Of a stretch of DNA of 8,116 nt, positions 1 through 6,405 are shown in pieces. The notes beneath the pieces are model-generated. The model was not told where the DNA came from and did no database searches. It worked only from the letters and a program-made list of their open reading frames with translations. The DNA is from Pseudomonadota bacterium (lineage in GTDB: Bacteria; Desulfobacterota; Syntrophia; Syntrophales; UBA5619), in the NCBI GenBank assembly GCA_018827585.1, contig JAHJXP010000087.1, forward strand, positions 1 through 8,116, written 5' to 3'. Position 1 is the first letter of the stretch. Each line of letters starts with the position of its first letter. The position numbers and the translations under genes were made by a program.

Positions 1-2737
1 AAGCGGAGGGGTACGATTTCAAGGGGCTGGGATTGGATGAGGAAAAGGCGGAGAGGATCAAAGAGCGGCTTTTTAACGATATCCATACCTACGCGCGCAA
101 TGTTGGCAACTGGGCGCCGGGCGAGATGGACCGGATCGTCAGATCGGGAAAGGCCATGCTCATCCCGGTTGAAACCTACAAAGAATGGTTTTCCGCCCTG
201 CCCGAAGGCCTTCAGAAATCCATCCTGAAAAGCTGGGGACCTGTAGAGAAGAGCAACGTGATGACATGGCAGGACGCCACGGGAAATAAGTTCCTTATCC
301 TGCCCGCCGTGCGGTACGGCAATATTCTCTTCACCCCCCAGCCTTCACGCGGATGGGAGCAGGATCCCCAAAAGCTCTATCACGATGTGACGCTTGCGCC
401 GCATCATCAGTATGTGGCCTTTTATCTCTGGCTTAAGCACTGGTTTCAGGCCGATGCCGTCGTCCATGTCGGAACCCACGGGACGCACGAATGGCTCTCG
501 GGAAAGGAGATCGGCTTCACCGCCGAAGATCCGTCCGAGGCCCTGATCGGAGATCTGCCGAACATCTATCCCTACATCGTCGACAACGTGGGCGAAGGAC
601 GCAGGCCAAAAGGCGCGGGATGGCCGTCGTCATCGACCATATGACCCCTCCTTTCGACCGGGCTGGTTTGAACAGGGAACTGAAGGAATTGGCGGCGCTG
701 ATGAACGATTATGTTGCCGCCGGACAAAAGAGCCCCGCCCTGGCCGAGACCCGACTTAAAGAAATCAACGCCCTGTCGAAAAAGATAGGGTTGCTCACGG
801 ATCTGAAGATCGAAGAAATCAGGACCGAGGCGGAACTGGAGGAGGTGGAGCATTACCTCAAGGAGATCCTGGAAAAACAGACCCCGTTCGGGCTCCATAC
901 CTTCGGCCGGGTCCCGGAGGAAAAATTCCGCCGCTCAACGGCGGAAGCGATCGTGGCGATCGAAAAGGGGCTCTCGGCAGAGGCCGCAAAGGAAAAGAGG
1001 GCCGAGATTGAAGAGCGGATCGTCCGGTCGGCGAAACGGGAGTTGGACTCTTTCATCGACGCGCTCTCGGGCAGGTACATCCCCGCCGGCCGGGGCAACG
1101 ATCCGCTCCGGAATCCCGATTCCCTGCCTACAGGAAAGAACTTCTATTCCTTCGATCCGACCCGGGTTCCCGCCAAATCCACTTATGAAATGGGCTCCCG
1201 GCTGGCCCGGGAGTTCATCGAGGACTACAAGAAGAGACACCATGTCTACCCGGACAAGCTGACCTTCAGCCTCTGGGCGGTGGAGACGATGCGGCATGAA
1301 GGGGTGATGGAGTCCCAGATCATGCACCTGATGGGGGTGCGGCCGCGCTGGGACGAGCGGGAAAAGGTGGTCGGGGTCGAGGCCATCCCGCGCGACGAAC
1401 TCGGACGGCAGCGCCTGGACGTCACCATCGTCCCTTCGGGGCTCTATCGGGACCTGTTTGCCAATCTGATGGCCCTGTTGGATGGCGCGGTTTCGGCGGC
1501 ACGCGATCAGCAGGAGGACGACAATGTGGTCCGGACCAATATCCTCCGGACGAAAAAGATGCTCCTGGAAAAGGGCATTGCCGAGGAGAAGGCGGAACGG
1601 ATGGCTGCGGTCCGGATTTTCACCGTTTCGTCCGGCGCCTACGGGATGAATCTCGACAAGGTGATTCCCATGTCCAACACCTGGGACCACGAGAGCCAGG
1701 TGGCGGACGTCTATTTCATGCGGATGAGCCACCTGTACGGCCAGGGTTTTTGGGGGGACAAGGGGGGAGAGGGCCGGGAGGAGATCGGTCGCACGCTCCT
1801 GAAGAACGCCCTTTCCGGCTCGAAGGCGGTCATCCACAGCCGGTCGACCAACCTTTACGCGACTCTCGATAACGACGATTTTTTCCAGTATCTGGGCGGC
1901 ACGGGGATGGCGATTCGCGTCATCGACGGAAAAACGCCGGAGCTGCATGTCACCAACCTTTCCAACCCGAAGGCGCCGAAGCAGGAGACGCTCGAAAAGG
2001 CGATGGGCCGGGAGATGCGGTCGCGGTATCTCAACCCGGCGTGGATCGGGGCCATGATGAAGGAAGGCTATGCGGGAGCGAGGTTCATCGACAAGGTGGT
2101 GGAGCATCTCTGGGGGTGGCAGGTGACGGCGCCCGAGGTGGTGGATCCGGCCAAGTGGAACGAGATGTACGAGACCTACGTCCTGGACAGAAACGGTCTC
2201 GACATCAAGGGGATGTTCCGGCAGGCCAAGAACATGCACGCCTACCAGTCCCTGGTGGCCCGGATGCTCGAGACGGTCCGGAAGGAGTACTGGAAGGCCG
2301 ACCAGGCCATCGTCGAGACGCTGGCGCGGGAGTATGCCGAAAGCGTTAAAGAGGCGGGGCTCGCCTGCTGCGACCACACCTGCAACAACCCGTTGCTGAC
2401 GAAATTCACCTCGTCCACCCTGCTCTCGGTCCCGGGACTGCGCCCGCTGGAACAGGGCTTCAGGAAGGCGCTCGACATCATGAAACAACCGGATCGGAGA
2501 CAGTCCCAGCCCCGGCAGGGGCAAACGGAACAGAAGGCGGCCGACAGCCGCGCGGCGGCGGGACGCGCCCCGGACGGAAAGGAAACAGCGGCGGCGAAGA
2601 CAAAGATCGTCGAAGGGTTTGAAATGAAAGAAACCCAAGGGGCCGCGGGGGGCTCCTTAGCACCGATCCCCTGGCTGTTCATCCTCGGGTTTCTTGCCTT
2701 CGTCGGATTGGTTGCGTTCGGTTTCAGGAAGCGGTGA
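1..2737 (+). CDS. cobN: CobN/BchH-family metal-chelatase large subunit, 5'-partial, interrupted by a frameshift
   Basis: This is the large subunit type of the cobaltochelatase/Mg-chelatase family, which binds a tetrapyrrole and inserts (or, in some relatives, may remove) the metal. The gene is open from the left edge in the frame starting at base 3. About 910 codons are present; family members are usually about 1,200-1,300 residues, so the N-terminal part lies outside. Family marks are HVGTHGTHEWLSGKEIG (465-515), the PNIYPYIVDNVGEG block and, one frame back, QAKRRGMAVVIDHMTPPF, which should be continuous. One base is missing near 599-600, so the first frame stops at 642-644 and the rest runs 602-2737 in the -1 frame. 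A CCDHTC motif lies at 2366-2383. A Q/A/K-rich linker (about 2480-2610) leads to a hydrophobic helix LFILGFLAFVGLVAFGF and a final RKR, a membrane anchor. It sits 29 bases before the receptor gene, probably in one operon. The family is clear; the substrate (cobalt-corrin or heme) is not. No CobS/CobT or ChlI/ChlD partner is in the window. Confidence 0.5.
597..611 (+). other. Frameshift site in the cobN-like gene
   Basis: The conserved family block reads GEG in the frame of base 3 (…597-599 gga). It then needs T-Q-A-K-R-R, which is found only in the frame of base 2 (599 acg, 602 cag, 605 gcc, 608 aaa). Restoring one A after 599 joins the halves perfectly, so a one-base deletion is the simplest reading. 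A -1 slip on the run of four A at 608-611 would also join the frames, giving RRPK in place of TQAK. Downstream, the stop of the first frame and an ATG in the second frame overlap as ATGA at 641-644. Confidence 0.5.
1247..2737 (+). repeat. Direct repeat, copy 1 (cobN 3' part)
   Basis: This pairs with 4667-6163 in the same orientation, flanking the receptor gene. Local stretches are nearly identical at the base level, such as the block around ATGCACGCCTACCAGTCCCT (2235-2254) and GGTGGTGGAGCATCTCTGGG (2095-2114). Others, especially the linker, are unrelated. Confidence 0.5.
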
Positions 2738-2752
2738 CCGCATCACTGTAAA

Positions 2753-2757
2753 AGGAG
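2753..2757 (+). promoter_or_regulatory. Ribosome binding site of the TonB receptor
   Basis: AGGAG at 2753-2757 lies nine bases before the ATG at 2767 and decides that start. It lies inside the 29-base gap after the cobN stop (2735-2737), which leaves little room for a separate promoter and supports co-transcription. Confidence 0.5.
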
Positions 2758-2766
2758 AATATACCT

Positions 2767-4644
2767 ATGGATGACCGGAGAATTCTTCCGACGGTCCTGA
2801 TGATCACGCTGTTTCTCATCGGAACGGCCTGGGGGGAAACCCATAAGGATGACCATGCGGCTTTTTCTCTGGATGAAGTCGTGGTTACCGCTGATAGAAT
2901 TGAAGAATACATCAGGAATTACCCCCAGGATGTGGAAGTGGTGGAGCGAAAAGAGATCGTTCAACGAAATCTGCTCAATGTGGAAGAAGTCCTGAAAACC
3001 ATTCCGGGGGTTGAGGTTTATTCCGCCTCGGGGATCGGGTCCCGGATCTCCATCAGGGGGTCGGGAAAATCCGGCGGTGTTCTCGTGCTGCTCAACGGCA
3101 GGCCGCTCAACAGCAACCAGCACGGAAAGCTGGATCTGAACGCCATCCCTGTCGATCTCATTCAATCCGTTTCCGTCTTCAAACCGCCCGTTCCCGTCTG
3201 GCTGGGACCCGGGGGCAGCGACGGCGCCATCAATATCGTGACGCGCAACCTGACCCCTGAATCGAAGAAAAAGCAACCCCTGTCCACCGTCAAGCTGAGC
3301 GCCGGTTCCTTCGGGTTTGTCGAGGGCAGTCTGAGTCAACATCTGGAGGCCGCCGCTGGGAATGCACTGCTCTCTGCAACGGCGAAACACAAGGACGGCA
3401 AACGGACAAACAGCGACAGAACGGATGGCTCTTTCGGTCTGAACTGGAACCGGGAGAGGGAGGAGGGGGGCAGATACGAGGTGAACGGGCGCTACTATGA
3501 GGCCGAATACGGCACGCCCGGTCCTACCGACAATCTCACGCCTGATGCACGGCAGCGATACCGAAAAGGCTCGCTTGACACACGGTATGCGGGAATCATG
3601 GGTGAAAAGGGCACCTTTACCGTCAATATGTACGGCGACATGACCAATATGCAGGACAAGACCCAGTCCGGTTTGACCTACACCCTGGATGACAGAAAGC
3701 TCGGACTCAAGGCCGATACGACTTTCTCCGAGTCGGAAGGGCTTTGGGACCTGAGAATTGGTGGGATATCGGAATGGGACGATTTCGACCATACGTTGGC
3801 GGGGGTGCATCATCGCCTCCGGAATGGTCTGAGCAGCCAGTACGATCGCCGGTTTGGACCGCTCACCGGGACGCTGGGCCTTCGCGGGGACTTGACGAAC
3901 GATTTTGGGTTCAATCCCGGCCTTTCCACAGGGCTGGGTTGGGGGGCAACCCCGAAGTGCCTGATTAAAGTCAGGGCGGGTTATTCGGTGAACCTGCCGA
4001 CCTTCGGGCAGCTCTATCAGACGACCCATGGTTCGATAGATCAGACCCGGGGCAACCCCAACCTGAGGGAGGAGAGGATCTGGTCCTACGATGTGGGTAT
4101 TGAATACAAATTCGAGAAGGACCGGCTTGTGCAGGCCACCCTCTTCCGGGCTGATACCCGGGATCTGATCGCTTATCAACGCGGTGCAGACCAGAAGATC
4201 TACCGACCGGTCAACATTGCCAGCGCTGGGAGGCAGGGGATCGAGTTGATGGGCAAGTACAGTTGGGAAAAGGGGCTTAGCGCGGAGATGAGCCTGATCC
4301 TCCAGCATTCAAACAACGGCGATACAGGAAAGGCCCTTCCCTACACCCCCGCGATCAAAGCCAAAAGCACGCTGCAATACACTGTCCCTTCCCTCAGGAC
4401 CCGCCTGGAGGGGAGCGTCCGTTATGAAGGCATCCGTTTCAGCCAGGCGGAGAATCTCTCCTCCCAGCAGCTTGATGAATACGTCACCGTCGATCTCAAG
4501 GTGACGCAGCCGTTCACGCTCAACGGCGTTGCCGCCGATTATTACGTCAAGATAGACAATCTCTTCGATGCCGCTTTTGAGAGCCATTACGGCTATCCTG
4601 ACGACGGTGTCCGCTTTGTGACCGGTCTTCAGGTGAGGTTCTGA
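2767..4644 (+). CDS. TonB-dependent outer-membrane receptor (BtuB/CirA-like)
   Basis: This is an intact 625-residue receptor that would move a ligand across the outer membrane using TonB-ExbBD energy. The signal peptide is about residues 1-23 (basic MDDRR, hydrophobic core, TAWG cleavage region). A TonB-box-like stretch LDEVVVTA is at about 35-42. The plug domain follows (about 50-155) with IPGVEVYSASG, SIRGSG, VLLNGRPLN and DGAINIVTRN. The rest is an alternating beta-barrel ending in an aromatic residue (QVRF), as outer-membrane proteins do. A PTFGQLY box (411-417) and an NPNL box (430-433) have a His (421) between them. That pattern resembles the FRAP/NPNL boxes and intervening His of heme receptors, though similar boxes occur across the wider family. 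Length is close to that of BtuB. The ligand is inferred from neighbours: cobalamin or another corrinoid, or heme. The gene ends with tandem stops TGA TAG (4642-4647). No frameshift is seen, unlike its neighbours. Confidence 0.5.
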   Translation: MDDRRILPTVLMITLFLIGTAWGETHKDDHAAFSLDEVVVTADRIEEYIRNYPQDVEVVERKEIVQRNLLNVEEVLKTIPGVEVYSASGIGSRISIRGSGKSGGVLVLLNGRPLNSNQHGKLDLNAIPVDLIQSVSVFKPPVPVWLGPGGSDGAINIVTRNLTPESKKKQPLSTVKLSAGSFGFVEGSLSQHLEAAAGNALLSATAKHKDGKRTNSDRTDGSFGLNWNREREEGGRYEVNGRYYEAEYGTPGPTDNLTPDARQRYRKGSLDTRYAGIMGEKGTFTVNMYGDMTNMQDKTQSGLTYTLDDRKLGLKADTTFSESEGLWDLRIGGISEWDDFDHTLAGVHHRLRNGLSSQYDRRFGPLTGTLGLRGDLTNDFGFNPGLSTGLGWGATPKCLIKVRAGYSVNLPTFGQLYQTTHGSIDQTRGNPNLREERIWSYDVGIEYKFEKDRLVQATLFRADTRDLIAYQRGADQKIYRPVNIASAGRQGIELMGKYSWEKGLSAEMSLILQHSNNGDTGKALPYTPAIKAKSTLQYTVPSLRTRLEGSVRYEGIRFSQAENLSSQQLDEYVTVDLKVTQPFTLNGVAADYYVKIDNLFDAAFESHYGYPDDGVRFVTGLQVRF

Positions 4645-4654
4645 TAGAGGGGTA

Positions 4655-6163
4655 AACGTCACTGCCTACCCCGACAAACTGACCTACAATCTCTGGGCGG
4701 AAGAGACGATCCGCAACGAAGGGGCCATGGAGTCCCAGGTCCTCTTCCTCATGGGGGTCCGTCCGAAGTGGGATCAGCGGGGCAGGGTGACGGGCATCGA
4801 GGCGATCCCGAGAAAAGAACTCGGGCGGCAGCGCATCGATGTGACCCTGGTCCCCTCGGGACTTTACCGGGACCTCTTCTCCAATCTCATGGTCATGCTC
4901 GACGACGCGGTGACCCTCGCAAGAAACCAGGATGAGAACGACAACCTCCTTCGGGCCCACGTCCTGAAAACCAAAAAGATGCTCATGGAAAAAGGGATCG
5001 CGGAGGATAAGGCTGAAAGGCTCGCCTCCGTGCGCATCTTCACGGAGCCATCCGGCGCCTATGGCACCAATCTGGCCAACGTGATCCCCAGGTCCAATAG
5101 CTGGGACAACGAAAAACAGGTGGCGGATGTCTATTTCATGCGGATGAGTCACCTCTTCGGGCAGGGTTTCTGGAGTGCGAAGGAAGAAGAGGGATCGGAA
5201 GACATCAGCCGCACACTGCTGAAAAGCGCCCTGTCCGGTTCGAAGATGGCCATTCACAGCCGCTCCTCCAATCTCTATGCGACCCTCGACAACGATGACT
5301 TTTTCCAGTATCTCGGCGGCACGGCGTTGGCGATCCGGACCTTGGACGGAAAAACGCCGGAGGTCTATGTCACCAATCTTGCCAATCCGAAGATGCCCAA
5401 ACAGGAGACACTCGAAAAGGTGATGGGTCGGGAGATGCGGTCCCGCTATCTGAATCCAGAATGGATCAAGGCCATGATGGGGGAAGGCTACGCGGGGGCG
5501 AGGTTTGTCGATAAGGTGGTGGAGCATCTCTGGGGGTGGCAGGTCACTGTCCCCGAGGCGGTGGACGCGGCAAAGTGGAGCGAGCTGTACGAAACCTATA
5601 TCCTGGATAAAAACGGTCTCGACATCAAGGGGTTGTTCCGACAGGCCAGGAATATGCACGCCTACCAGTCCCTGGTGGCCAGGATGCTCGAGACGGTCCG
5701 GAAGGACTACTGGAAGGCCGACGATAAAGTCGTGGAGAGGCTGGCAGGGGGGTATGCCCAGAGCGTCCAGGAGGTCGGTTTGGCCTGCTGCGACCATACC
5801 TGCAACAACCCCCAGTTGACCGCCTTTACGTCAAATGTCCTTTTGTCCGTCCCGGGATTGAAAAGTCTGGCGCCGGGTTTCGGTAAGGCCCTGGATACGG
5901 TCAAACAGCCCGCGAATATGACGGCCAAGGCGTTGCAACCCGCGGTGAAGGCCAGTGATGTCAGTGCTTCGGCACCGGATACGCGGCGTCAATCTCCGGT
6001 ACGTCTGGAACAGGCGCCTGGTAAAAAAGGGCAGAAGGTGGAGGGTTATGAGATGCAGGAAACCGGCGCACCTGTCTCCGGCAGCGCACCGATCCCTTAT
6101 CTGTTCATCCTGGGGTTTTTGATCTTTGTGGGTCTGATTGCCCTGGGCTTCAGGAAAAAGTAA
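4655..6163 (+). pseudogene. cobN: 5'-truncated second copy of the cobN-like gene (C-terminal part only)
   Basis: The frame is open from 4637, but similarity to the first copy begins at YPDKL (4667) and runs to the end. By eye about three quarters of residues are identical, with no internal stop. The tetrapyrrole-chelatase motifs upstream of that point (HVGTHGTHEW, GEGTQAKRR) are absent, so the copy holds only about 490 residues of a protein that should exceed 1,200. No ATG, GTG or TTG precedes the ATG at 4727 in frame. That ATG (MESQV) lies inside a conserved block and has only a GAAGGGG three bases before it, too close for a good ribosome binding site. The CCDHTC motif (5786-5803), a variable linker and the C-terminal anchor (LFILGFLIFVGLIALGF, then RKK) are all kept. 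It is probably a remnant of a full second cobN that followed the receptor. A short expressed domain or an assembly join cannot be excluded. The divergence shows an old duplication, not a recent one. Confidence 0.5.
4667..6163 (+). repeat. Direct repeat, copy 2 (cobN 3' part)
   Basis: Counterpart of 1247-2737. The similarity starts abruptly at the YPDKL codons, 22 bases after the receptor stop, and ends at the stop codon. The bases after the two stop codons are unrelated. Confidence 0.5.
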
Positions 6164-6215
6164 GCTTTACCGCCGCCCGGCGGGATCGAATCTTGACAGG
6201 CCGGGGAGACTTCAT
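6150..6215 (-). CDS. 21-codon ORF after the riboswitch; possible truncated gene start
   Basis: The ATG at 6215-6213 lies about 42 bases after the riboswitch. A GGGGA is seven bases before it and a GAGGAAG is further up, the position expected for the start of the riboswitch-controlled gene. The peptide MKSPRPVKIRSRRAAVKL is strongly basic, like the first part of a signal peptide, but no hydrophobic core follows. The ORF ends at a TGA overlapping the last codons of the second cobN copy on the other strand. I do not recognise it. It may be the first codons of a lost receptor or binding-protein gene, or not translated at all. Confidence 0.5.
   Translation of the reverse strand: MKSPRPVKIRSRRAAVKLTFS
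6170..6183 (+). repeat. Short GC-rich hairpin after the second cobN copy
   Basis: CCGCC, loop GCCC, GGCGG form a five-base-pair stem seven bases after the stop codon at 6161-6163. No T-run follows on either strand, so this is not a convincing intrinsic terminator. Confidence 0.5.
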
Positions 6216-6221
6216 TATAGA
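6193..6221 (+). promoter_or_regulatory. Near-consensus sigma70-type promoter, plus strand
   Basis: TTGACA (6193-6198) is followed by a spacer of exactly 17 bases and TATAGA (6216-6221): a perfect -35, five of six in the -10, and ideal spacing. It points rightward. No plus-strand gene lies there, so a transcript would be antisense to the riboswitch and to the ATPase gene. It could be a chance match. It could also be the left-behind promoter of a gene removed by rearrangement. Confidence 0.5.
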
Positions 6222-6255
6222 TTCCCCATCTTCCTCTCGAAAAGTTGGTGTCTTC

Positions 6256-6405
6256 ATCCGCCGGTCAAATATCCTGGCTCGCGGCTCATGCCTACTCTCC
6301 GCGCCTTCCCGGTCCTCAAGAGACCAGTGGCGTTCCGCGGATTTCGTACCGCTTACAGTTGCGGGGCAGCGCCGGATTCCCACCGGCTTCCCTGACCTGG
6401 CGAAT
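6256..6405 (-). ncRNA. Cobalamin riboswitch (B12 element)
   Basis: Read on the minus strand, the conserved blocks of the cobalamin riboswitch appear in order. They are AGGGAAGCCGGTGGGAATCC, GCTGCCCCGCAACTGTAAGC, GCCACTGG, CCGGGAAGGCG, and a B12-box-like GAGCCAGGATATTTGACC. The closing stem pairs CGCC(A)GGTCA (6402-6393) with TGACCGGCG (6267-6259), with one bulged A. The internal GCCGG/CCGGC hairpin (P3-like) is also intact. The B12 box departs from the usual CAGGAGACCTGCC in its right half, but the changes keep the closing stem paired. Orientation is unambiguous: it controls RNA running leftward. The short distance to the downstream ATG and the lack of a terminator suggest control of translation. 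Its natural target is not present in full. Confidence 0.5.

Noticed and set aside
935..2638. Long minus-strand open frame (567 codons) opposite the first cobN
   Set aside because: It lies wholly antisense to a gene with clear family motifs, has Pro/Arg/His/Leu-rich composition and matches no known fold; high GC third-position bias creates such shadows.
2743..4308. Long minus-strand open frame (521 codons) opposite the receptor gene
   Set aside because: The plus strand carries a complete signal peptide, plug and barrel; the antisense frame shows no domain and is a composition shadow.
4547..5797. Long minus-strand open frame opposite the second cobN copy, similar to the one opposite copy 1
   Set aside because: The similarity between the two antisense frames is a simple result of the sense-strand duplication and shared codon bias.
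6214..6219. TATAAT on the minus strand as a -10 box
   Set aside because: It overlaps the presumed start codon after the riboswitch and has no convincing -35 at proper spacing (TTCGAG region).
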